From: Acanthornis magna
Taxonomy: Eukaryota > Chordata > Aves > Passeriformes > Acanthizidae
Assembly (NCBI GenBank): GCA_036785705.1
Contig: JAWUZG010000357.1
Coordinates: 496,001-560,000 of the forward strand
Direction of reading: 5' to 3'
Length of the DNA stretch: 64,000 nucleotides
Under the pieces are notes generated by a model that did not search any database, was not told the DNA's origin, and saw only the letters and a program-made list of their open reading frames with translations. Position 1 is the stretch's first letter, and each line of letters opens with the position of its first letter. The translations under genes were made by a program, and so were the position numbers. Shown here in pieces: positions 11,386-20,953 of this stretch.

Positions 11386-12788
11386 TTCAGCTCTGGCGCC
11401 TGGAGCATCTCCTCCCCCACCTTCTCCACTGACCTTGGTGCCTCCATGTTGTTCTCCCTCACATATTTTCACCTCCTCCTCCTGCTTCCCTGGCTAAAAA
11501 GAAGTGCGTGCTCACATTGTCTTGATTTCTTCTTAAATATGTTTTCACAGAGGCATAACTAGCATCTTTAATTTGGCTCAGACTTGGCCAGCAGCGTGTC
11601 CATCATCTCCAGAGCCATCAGAGATTGGCTCTGCAGGACACGGCAGAAAATTTTCAGAATCTTTACACAGGACGTGCAGGAGCCATCTTTGTCCCCCACC
11701 CTACTTCACTGCAAAAACTGGGCCAAGCCAAAACCACCACAGGGACACAGGCCAGGCAGGACAGGGGACAGCCCCAGGGGTGTGGGACACAGGCCAGGAA
11801 GGACAGGGGACATAAGGGGGGCATGGCCCTGGGGCCTGGGGGGTGGGACCATGCAAATGATTTACAGGAAAAACGCTGATTGTGCCTCAGACAGGAGGAA
11901 CAATTTAATGAATATGTATAATTATGGGGATAAATACCCTCAGATAAAGAATTCCGACTTTCAGACACCTCCGGCTCTGTCAGGAATTCCATTCCGGCTG
12001 AGTTTGGTATCGGGGGCTGGGGGGACACCCGGGGACACCTGGGGGGGACAGGGGACTGCGGGAGTGGGGTCCTGGGGGCACTGGGGGAGAGTGTGGTGTG
12101 GGATTGGGGTCATGGGGGACACTGGGGGACACTGGGGGAACCTTGGGTACATGGGATTGGGGTTCGCAGGGCTCTGGGGGCACCGGGGGGGAACTGGGGC
12201 CATGGGAGGTCAGTGAGTGACCTCAGGATTGGGGTGGGGTCCTGGGGGGCTGAAGGGACACCGCGAGGGAACACCGGGTGGGGACACAGGACTGTGGGTG
12301 TGGCATTGGGGTACCTGGGGGGCTGGGGGACACTGGGACATCCAGGGGTGACCCCAGGATTTGGGATCAGGGTCCCAGGACAAGGCCAGGGGGTGACACC
12401 CTCCCCTGGGCTGCCCCACTCCCCCTCCCCAGCCCCTGATGGAGGAACCCTCCCTGTGTCCCCTGGTGTTCTCCCATGTCTCTCAGTGTCCCCTCAGTGT
12501 CCCCCCATGTCCCTCACTGTTCCCCCCATGTCCCGCAGTGTCCCCTTGGTGTCCCGCAGTGTCCTCTCTGTGTCTGACAGCGTCCCCTTCATGTCCTCCC
12601 ATGTCCCCTCAGTGTCCCCCCCGTGTCCCCCCATGTCCCTCACTGTTCCCCCCATGTCCCACAGTGTCTTCTCTGTGTCCCTCAGTGTCCCCCAGTGTCC
12701 CCCCATGTCCCTCACTGTTCCCCCCATGTCCCTCAGTGTCCCCTCTCTGTCCCTCAGTGTCCCACAGTGCCCCACACTGATCCCCTCC

Positions 12789-14154
12789 ATGGCCCCCCTG
12801 GCTCACACCCTGGCCCTGCTGGCACTGACCACGGCCACCGCGGCCATCAAGATGGAGGCCCTGGACATGGCCCCGAACTCCTTCGATGACCAATACCAGG
12901 GCTGCCGAGATGCCATGGCCGCGGCGCTGCCAGCCCTCAACCGCTCCGAGTTCCAGCAGAACCCTCTGTTCGCCAAGGCCTGGGCGAAGGCCAGGGCCGA
13001 GTGGCAGAAGCGGGGGTCCCGCGTGTCCCCTCTGTCATCCTCGGCTCAGGCCATCGCCCTCATGGCCTACACGATGAATGACCTCTACAAGGATTTCAAC
13101 GCGGCCGTGCGCGAGGCCGGGAAATCTGCCCAGGAGTACCGGGAGAACTTCCACTTCAAAACGCTGCATTTCCTGCTGACCGACGCGCTGGCCACGCTGA
13201 GGGTCACTCAGGGACAGAAGAAGCGCTGTGTGTTCCGGGGGGTAGACGACGTCCAGTTCGATGTGAAGCGTGGCCAGACCGTCCGGTTCGGCCAATTCGC
13301 GTCGACGTCGCTTTGCAAAGACCAAGCCGCAATCTTCGGGACGGACACAACGTTCCGGGTGGAAACGGTGCAGGGTGTGGACATCCAGGAATTCTCCTCC
13401 TATCCCACCGAGCAGGAGGTGCTGATCCCGCCCTTTGAGACCTTCGAGGTCACCAATGTCACCTGGAAAGGGAAGAAGATGAAGATTTCTCTCCGCTCCA
13501 CCGGGATCCGCAGCAACTACAACTGCGTGTGGCTGAGAGGTGACAGTGGGGACAATGTGGGGATGGGGACACTCGGTGAGGGTTGGGGACAGGAACAATG
13601 CTGGGGACACTTGGTGGGGGTTGGGGACAGTGCTGGGGACACTCGGTGAGGGTTGGGGACAGGGACAATGCTGGGGTCACTCAGTGAGGGTTGGGGACAG
13701 GGACAATGCTGGGGTCACTCAGTGAGGGTTGGGGACAGTGCTGGGGACACTCGGTGAGGGTTGGGGACAGGGACAGTGCTGGGGTCACTCAGTGAGGGTT
13801 GGGGACAGTGCTGGGGACACTCGGTGAGGGTTGGGGACAGGGACAATGCTGGGGACACCCACTGTGGGCACAGGGACAGCGACAGCCCATGCTGGGGACA
13901 CCCACCGAGGTTGGGGGATCAAGGACAGCCATGGCTGGGCACAAAGGACAGGGACCCCGTTACGGTCTCTCTTCAGCCCTGACCCTCTCGTGGCTCCCCT
14001 GTCCCCCTGGGGACCCCCAACGCCCTCATCCCTGATGGCCCTGCTCACGTCCCTCTTTGTCCCCTCAGGTGGAAGCATCGCCAGGGCCACCCCCGGCCTC
14101 GAAGGGCTCCTCTTGGCCACAGCGGTGCTGGCAGTGGCCACTGGGATCTTCTGA
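12789..14154 (+). CDS. GPI-anchored arginine-specific mono-ADP-ribosyltransferase (ART), copy 2
   Basis: Exons 12789-13539 and 14069-14154, the same lengths and phase as copy 1; 278 aa with no frameshift or stop. It keeps the signal peptide, Arg150, Ser172, Glu208-x-Glu210 (here in TEQEVLIPP) and the hydrophobic GPI tail. About 20 residues differ from copy 1. Nine of them fall in residues 177-209: 177-180, 194, 204, 205, 207 and 209. This segment includes the ARTT loop that precedes ExE and in this family contributes to substrate choice. The two copies may therefore differ in target rather than being redundant (inference). The intron is 529 bp against 411 bp in copy 1, because a minisatellite has grown. 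The start was chosen as in copy 1. Confidence 0.92.
13560..13860. repeat. Intronic minisatellite of ART copy 2
   Basis: About eight units containing GTGAGGGTTGGGGACAG and CTGGGGACACTCG or CTGGGGTCACTCA. Fewer and more diverged units exist in the intron of copy 1 (6930-7090). Confidence 0.85.
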
Positions 14155-14399
14155 GCCACAAGGCAGCCGTGGTCACTGTGGTCACCATGATCACCATGGC
14201 CACTGCAGCCGCCATGGTCACCAAGGCCACCAGGACCACCAGAGCAACGAGGCCTGAAGCTACAAAAGCCACCACTGCCACTATTGTCACTTTGGCCACC
14301 ATGGCCACCATGAGGCCACTTGGGACCACCACTGTCACCATGGTCTCTGTGGTCACAACGACCACTGTGCTGGTTTTGCTTGGCCCAGTTTTTGCTAGT

Positions 14400-14960
14400 G
14401 AGTAGGGCGTGTTGAAAGATGGCTTGAAGAGCAGGACCCTGATTGTTGAAAAATAGCTTGAAGAGCAGGACCATGATTGTTGAAAAATGGCTTGAAGAGC
14501 AGGACCATGATATGCTAGAGGCTTTGCTTTTGCAGCGTCTGCCACCACAGAACACAGGCTAGGCATTGTGCCAGCAAAACTTTGAGGGTAAGCTGCAAGG
14601 ACAGTGTCCTCGGTGGTTTGGGAAGCACTGAATTTTATGAAAGAGAAATTGTGGTCAAAAGAACGCAGAACATCAGATTAAGGGACCACGAGCTGGGAGG
14701 GGACAAGTGATGTAGCTGCGTGCAACTAACCAATAATAGTGTGGCAAGCAGTCTTACTAACCAATGCCATAATGACATGTAAAACCTGCGAGCTGCTGCA
14801 AAATGTACTTAAGTCTGAGAACCTAAAGAAATAGTGGAATAAAGCTTGTATTGATCACATTGATCCTGTATCGCTTATTCTCCTCGTCGATTGTGGTGCG
14901 CAGCCTCAAATGGGATTACCTTAAATGGTGCTTCCTTAAATGGTGAATACCTTAAATGGT
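14400..14960 (+). mobile_element. Probable solo LTR / retroviral remnant
   Basis: Non-repetitive sequence with a short triplication of AGCTTGAAGAGCAGGACC at 14420-14510, two CCAAT boxes (about 14730 and 14761), and a polyadenylation signal AATAAA at 14838-14843 followed by a T-rich stretch. This order resembles U3-R-U5. Terminal TG...CA boundaries and a target-site duplication could not be fixed. Confidence 0.4.
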
Positions 14961-15539
14961 GAATTTTTGCACCGGTTCAAAGTTGTACCCCAACGCTTTG
15001 GGGTACAAAGATGGCTCCTGCATGTCCTGTGTGAAGATTCTGGAAATTTCTCCACCATGTCCAGCAGAGCCAATCCCTGATGGCTCTGGAGATGATGGAC
15101 ATGCTGCTGGCCAAACCTGGGCCAATTAGAGATGCTAGTTATGCCTCTGTGAAAACTTATTTAAGAAGAAATCAAAACAATGTGAGCACGCACTTGTTTT
15201 TAGCCAGAGGAGGAGGAGGAGGAGGTAAAAATATGTGAGGGAAACAACATGGAGGCACGAAGGTCAGTGGAGAAGGTGGGGGAGTGTGGAGGGTTGCCCC
15301 TCTTCCCCCAGGCCAATGCTTCCTATCTTCTCTCCCCTTAGAGAAGAGAGCCTCGCCTGGGTGGGCAGTTGGCTTCCTCCTCTGCCCCCCAGGCTGACGT
15401 TCCTTACCTTCCCACCCCATGGGGAAGAGAGCATTGCCTGGGTGGCAGAGATGCTGGGCTTGCCCTGCTGCCTCCCGGGCTGACGGGTCCGCCCTGGGGC
15501 CGTGGAGTTGGGCGTGCCCAGGGGCCTGTACCGCCCATC

Positions 15540-15790
15540 CCTCCAGATCCTTCTTGTCCCTCATGTATATCATTGGTTCCTTTGAATTGTACCCCACCCC
15601 TTTATGTTACCATTGGTTGTGTTCGATGGACCCACCCTCTCCCTCTCTCCTGATTGGCTGCACTGCTCCCTATTTAACCGGCTGAGCTAGTGCCGTCGCT
15701 GCCGTTTCTCCTGTACCTGACATAGGTGCAGGGGAGATGGTCAATAAGCTCCTGCCACCCTTTACCTCGTCGGCTTCTTCCATCATTATG
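15540..15790 (+). mobile_element. LTR-like promoter segment inside arm B'
   Basis: Contains three ATTGG boxes (near 15571, 15612 and 15651), a TATA-like CTATTTAACC near 15670, then CCTGTACCTGACAT and a CAATAAGCTCC element near 15740. The spacing is that of a compact promoter plus polyadenylation region, as in an LTR. It is absent from arm B, so it inserted after the duplication or was lost from B. Confidence 0.45.
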
Positions 15791-15839
15791 CGTCAGCAAC
15801 AGGGGAGGAGGTGCTCCAGAAGCTGAAAACCTTCTGCCA

Positions 15840-17440
15840 GCCGTGGTGCAGACCATGGGGAGCAGGAGGTCCATCTGCAGCCCATGGGGTACAGACCATG
15901 GGGAGCAGGAGGTCCATCTGCAGCCCATGGGGTCCATGAGGTACAGCCCATGGGGGAGCAGTGGTCACCCTGCAGCCCATGGGGTCCATGAGGTGATGAC
16001 CATGGGGTCCATGAGGAACAGCCCATGGGGTCCATGAGGTACAGACCATGGGGTCCATGAGGTGATGACCATGGGGAGCAGGTGGTCCCTCTGCAGCCCA
16101 TGGGGTCCAGGGGGTGATGACCATGGGGTCCATGAGGTCCATTTGCAGCCCATGGGGTCCATGAGGTGATGACCATGGGGTCCATGAGGAGCAGACCATG
16201 GGGTCCAGGGGGTACAGACCTTGGGGAGCAGTGGTCTCCCTGCAGCCCATGGGGTCCAGGGGGTGATGACCATGGGGAGCAGGAGGTCCATCTGCAGCCC
16301 ATGGGGTCCATGAGGTGATGACCATGGGGTCCATGAGGTACAGACCATGGGGTCCATGAGGAACAGACCATGGGGTCCATGACGTACAGACCATGGAGAA
16401 CAGGTGGTCTCCCTGCAGCCCATGGGGTCCGTGAGGTACAGACCGTGGGGGAGCAGGAGGTCCATTTGCAGCCCATGGGGTCCATGAGGTGATGACCGTG
16501 GGGTCCATGAGGTGACGACCATGGGGTCCATGAGGTGATGACCATGGGGTCCATGAGGTGATGACTGTGGGGAAGCAGGTGGTCCATCTGCAGCCCATGG
16601 GGTCCAGGGGGTGATGACCATGGGGAGCAGGAGGTCCATTTGCACCCCATGGGGTCCATGAGGTGATGACCATGGGGTCCATGAGGAACAGACCATGGGG
16701 TCCATGAGGTACAGACCATGGAGAACAGGTGGTCTCCCTGCAGCCCATGGGGTCCGTGAGGTACAGACCGTGGGGGAGCAGGAGGTCCATTTGCAGCCCA
16801 TGGGGTCCATGAGGTGATGACCGTGGGGTCCATGAGGTGACGACCATGGGGTCCATGAGGTGATGACTGTGGGGAAGCAGGTGGTCCATCTGCAGCCCAT
16901 GGGGTCCATGAGGTGATGACCATGGGGTCCATGAGGTACAGACCATGGGGTCCAGGGGGTACAGACCATGGGGAGCAGTGGTCTCCCTGCAGACCATGGG
17001 GTCCAGGGGGTGATGACCATGGGGAGCAGGTGGTCCCTCTGCAGCCTATGGGGTCCATGAGGAACAGACCATGGGGTCCTTGAGGTGATGACCATGGGGT
17101 CCATGAGGTACAGCCCACGGGGTCCATGAGGTACAGACCATGGGGTTCCATGAGGTACAGACCATGGGGAGCAGGTGGTCCCCCTGCAGCCCATGGGGTC
17201 CATGAGGTGATGACTGTGGGGTCCATGAGGTACAGACCATGGGGAGCAGGTGGTCCCCCTGCAGCCCATGGGGTCCATGAGGTGATGACCATGGAGGAGC
17301 AGTGGTTCCCCTGCAGCCCATGGGGTCCATGAGGTACAGACCATGGGGAGCAGGTGGTCCTCCTGCAGCCCATGGGGTCCATGGGGTGATGACCATGGAG
17401 GGGCAGTGGTCTTCCTGCAGCCCATGGGGTCCAGGGGATG
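15840..17440. repeat. CCATGGGGTCCATGAGG minisatellite (long allele, arm B')
   Basis: About 1.6 kb of 24-50 bp units with CCATGGGGTCCATGAGGT and GATGACCATGGGG. Larger homogenised blocks are visible: 16380-16560 and 16725-16890 are near-identical. Long stop-free frames on the minus strand (400-530 codons, His/Pro/Trp-rich) are repeat artefacts. Confidence 0.9.
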
Positions 17441-18689
17441 CAGAGAGCCCCCCACAGCCTGTGGGGAGGTGCCCAGGCCAGAGGAGCAGGTGATGCCTGC
17501 AGGAAGCTGTGATCCAGTGGAGTCCCAGTGGAATCTCAGAGCTGGAAAGGCCTTGCAGGAGAGAGAAAGGCCTTGCTCCCGGGATGGAAACAGCCTGGCC
17601 TCGGCTTGGAATTCTGCAACCTGGACAGAAAATCTCGAACAGCAGCAATCGGGTGGGGCTGCTCATGAGATTGGAGCCACGCCAAAGAAATTCTCAGAGG
17701 ACTGTCTCTCGTGGGAGGGACCCCCATGGCTAAGTAGAGGATTCTTCTCCCTGATGGACTGACCCTGACCAAAGGAAACCCCCATGCCCTGCCCCCACCC
17801 CGGAGCTGTTGGTTAGAAGGAAGGAGGGAGGGGGTGAGCTGAGAAATGGCCTTGATAAGGAGAGGGGTGAGTAGAGAAACAGCGTTTGTAGCAGAGAATT
17901 GTGGTGATGGACAGAGAGAAATCACAGACCTTGCCCCAGCCCTGATCTGTTGGTTGGATGGAGGGAGGGGTGAGTAGAGAAACAGTGTCTGTAGTGGAAG
18001 AATTGTGATGGACTGACTAAAAGAAAACAAACCCCACACGCTGCCCCTGCCCAGGAGCTGTTGGTTAATTGCAAAAGAGGGAGGGGTGAGCTGAGAAATG
18101 GCATTAATAGGGAGGGGTGAGTAGAGAAACAGCGTTTGTAGCAGAGAATTGTGGTGTTGGACTGAGAGAAATCACAGACCTTGCCCCAGCCCCGATCTGT
18201 TGGTTGGACGGAGGGAGAAACAGTGTCTGTAGGAGAAGAATTGTGATGGACTGAGTAAAAGAAAACAAACCCCACACCCTGCCCTGCCCAGGAGTTGTTA
18301 GTTAGTTGGAAAGGAGGGAGGGGGTGAGCTGAGAAGCGGTGCCTTAAGAGGGAAGGGGGTGAGTGAAGAAACGGTGTCTTAAGAGCTTATTTTTACCTCT
18401 GATTTATCCTCCCACTCTGTTACATTACTATTTTTGCAACTTTAAGTCTCCCACCTGCTTTTGCCCTCTCCAGTGTGGCCTATCAGTGATCTTATCTCAA
18501 CTCATGAGTCCAGTGTTTTGTGTTAGTTTTTTTTCCCTCTCCTCTGCACAGCTGCAGCAGGAGAGAGCAGAGAGAGCAAACGTCCTAAGTGCCTGGCATT
18601 TAGCCAGGGTCAAACCCTCGACACTAAGCCCGAAACTCAAGGACACCTCACTGTCTCAGGCCCCACGATATGTAAACAGCAGTGAATTA

Positions 18690-18960
18690 ATTGGGGGAGC
18701 AAACTTGGAGTAATTTACTTCATGGCCTGAAGTTGTAATTTGGAGGATTAACCGCAGATATGCAAATGGACAAAACTTACGAAGTATGAAAAACCAGTGA
18801 CCTTATAAAAAACTTATAAAGCATGAAAAACCCATGACCCGCTGTCCATTTTGGGTGCAGCCCCTGGGTGGGCTGTGCCTGCCCTCAATGCACCTGAAGG
18901 CCTTTCAATAAATTTAACTGATTTTATTCTCTTAACTTTGTTCAGCCACCGTTTCAGGTC
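18690..18960 (+). mobile_element. LTR-like segment with TATA and AATAAA
   Basis: Carries GATATGCAAATGGAC (octamer-like), two TTATAAA boxes (about 18800-18822) and AATAAA at 18907-18912 followed by TTTATTCTCTTAACTTTG, the layout of an avian retroviral LTR. A diverged relative of its U3 part lies near 23400-23450 (GATATGCTAATTTGC). Confidence 0.45.
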
Positions 18961-19086
18961 AGACCACTTAGACATCACACCTGTGGCTGTATTACCATGA
19001 CAGCGTCTGATGTTATTCTCCAAAATCTGCTCCTCATTTGTCACTTTAGAGCCTGAAATTCCAATGCCCAGTTCCAGTAGCGAGAA

Positions 19087-19106
19087 GGGAAAAAAAAAAA
19101 AAAAAC
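19087..19106. repeat. Poly(A) tract
   Basis: Run of 17 A within GGG(A)nCC. It may be the tail of a processed insertion, but no retrocopy was recognised upstream. Confidence 0.6.
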
Positions 19107-19224
19107 CAAAAACGAACTGGTGTTTTCCTACAGTGGGGGCAGGGGTGGAGCTCTACAATTATTAAACTGTGTTTAGCTCAACCTTCTCATTTTCCTCCAC
19201 CTGATCCTGCTCTGGTGACTGTGG

Positions 19225-19525
19225 ACAAGGCATGGAGGGGCAGGACACAGGGAATGGCTTCCCACTGACACAGGGCAGGGTTAGTTGGGATTTTGGGAAG
19301 AAATCCTTCCCTGTGAGGGTGGGGAGACCCTGGCACAGGTGTCCAGAGAAGCTGTGGCTGCCCCTGGGTCTCCAGAAGTGCCCAAGGCCACCTTGGACAG
19401 GGCTTGGAACAGCCTGGGACAGTGGAAGGTGTCCCTGCCCGTGGGTTGATGGAACAACGCGATCCTTAAAGTTCCTCCAAACCCAAACCACCCTGGGACT
19501 CCATAAAAATGGAGAATAAAGTGCT
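19225..19525 (+). mobile_element. CR1 LINE 3' end fragment
   Basis: Shows the hallmark CR1 tail order: GGAATGGCTTCCCACTGACA, AATCCTTCCCTGTGAGGGTG, GAAGCTGTGGCTGCCCC, GGAAGGTGTCCCTGCCC, and a TTAAAGTTCCTCCAAACCC end, in plus orientation. Only the 3' end is present, the usual 5'-truncated state. Confidence 0.85.
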
Positions 19526-19689
19526 ACAGGGATAAAACTGATGTTAAAACACAGGATAAAGGGATAAACCAACAGATGAAGTGGGGCTCAGGGACCCCAA
19601 CCTATGGGGGTCCCAACGCCCACCCCGGGCCAGGACCCCCTCCCCACCATGGTAACGGCGACATCCTGGGAGGACGCCCCAAAAATTGG

Positions 19690-20953
19690 GGGCAAATCCC
19701 AAAAATCCTTTATTAGCAGGACACTGCAAGGGGGTGGAATTCCAACTTTCCAGGAGGAGCTTAAGGGGGAATGAAGGAGTTAGGGGGATCCCCCCCACCC
19801 CCAGGGAATTTGGGGGAGCACAAACCAACTTCCAGGAGCTGGGAGAGCTGCTGGTGGGAACAGCAGGACCCCCACAGAACTGCTCCACTCCTGGGGGGGC
19901 AGGAGGGGGTTTGGGGGGGCTCAGTGGCCCCTCCTTGTGCGTGGTCAGCTGGACCCCAGATCCAGAGTGGGAACGGGGCTGGAATCAGACCCCAGAATCT
20001 GGAGCCTGGAGCAGTTGGGGGGCGAGGGTGGCAGGCAGGACCCCCCCCAAAATTTCAGGGCCCAATTCCTCCCTGGGGGGCAGGTGGGACCCCCGCCCTG
20101 ATCCGGATCCCCCTCAGGATGAGAGCAGAACTCCCCTGGCTCCAAAATTCCACTGGAATTCAATTCCCACGGAGGCTGCAAATGGCAGCCCCCTGCTCCA
20201 GATCCCCCTCATGATGGCAGTGGGACCCCCCCTGCTCCAAAATTCCACAGGAATTCGCTGCCTACGGAGGTGCAGATGGGACCCCCCTGCCTCAGGTGCC
20301 AGGCTCACCTGGCCCAGGTGAAATCCCACCAGAAAAAGCAGAGCTGGAGCAGGCGGAGAGCGAAGCCAAACTCTTGAAACACACGGACTCGGGATGGGGG
20401 AGTGGGGCAGTTTCTGGGGGTGGGGTTTGGGATTTTCCCCCCCAGGCAGTGCTGGGATGGACGGATGGAGCCCGCCAGGAGTCTGGAGAAGTGGGAATGG
20501 GGATCAGTGCAGCCGAGGGGAGGAGCCATAAAGTGCAGCAAAGCTTCCCGGAGCTCCTGGGGGTCCGGAGGGTCCCGGCTCCGGCGGCTCCGGCGGCGGC
20601 TCCGGAGCTCCGGGATTCCTGGGGGGCTCCAGTGTCCAGGGGGGCCGGGGGACACCGTGACATGGGGGACACCGCTCAGGAAGGACCAAAAGTGCCGGGA
20701 CAGTGCCGGTTCCACTCCCGGTTCTGTTCCTGGTTCCATTCCCAGTTCCATTCCTGGTGCCGTTCCCAGTTCCAATGCTGGTTTGGTTGCCAGTCCTGGT
20801 GCCGGTTGCGTGCCCAGTTCCGGTGCTGGTTCCATTCCCAGTCCCGTTCCCGGTGCTGGTTTGGTTCCCAGTCCATGGCCAGTCCCATTGCTGGCTCCGT
20901 TCCCGGTTCCATTCCCGGTTCCGTTCCCAGTGTCTCAGATCCGGTCGGGAATC
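19690..20953 (-). other. MAF1: Probable MAF1 3' UTR
   Basis: Starts directly after the MAF1 stop and runs to a minus-strand AATAAA at 19709-19714. It contains low-complexity tracts (GTTCC-type repeats at 20700-20940, GCTCCGGC-type near 20580) and no conserved reading frame. Assignment to MAF1 is by position only. Confidence 0.45.
19709..19714 (-). terminator. Polyadenylation signal AATAAA
   Basis: TTTATT on plus, AATAAA on minus. It is the first canonical signal downstream of the MAF1 stop codon (about 1.24 kb away), so it is the likely MAF1 cleavage site. Confidence 0.5.

Larger units (their letters stand above)
9295..11697 (+). repeat. Inverted-repeat arm B
   Basis: Matches 15005-18635 in inverted orientation. 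Shared landmarks are the 9480-9990 block with repeated CACTGTTTCTCT...CACCCC units, the ATGGACCCCATGG minisatellite, and the 11560-11690 end segment with CCATCATCTCCAGAGCCATC. The two arms differ mainly in minisatellite length. Confidence 0.8.
11885..14400 (+). repeat. Inverted-repeat arm A (contains the plus-strand ART gene)
   Basis: Inverted partner of 6240-8815. It lies between arms B and B', so the order across the locus is A', B, A, B'. Minisatellites upstream of the gene (12400-12780) and in its intron (13560-13860) are longer here. Confidence 0.85.
15005..18635 (-). repeat. Inverted-repeat arm B'
   Basis: Inverted partner of 9295-11697, enlarged by minisatellite expansion and by an insertion around 15250-15790 that is absent from B. 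It ends near 18635 at a segment equivalent to 9295-9330. Confidence 0.8.

Noticed and set aside
15786..17455. Three minus-strand frames of 400-530 codons (His/Pro/Trp-rich)
   Set aside because: All three frames are open across the same minisatellite; none has non-repeat sequence.
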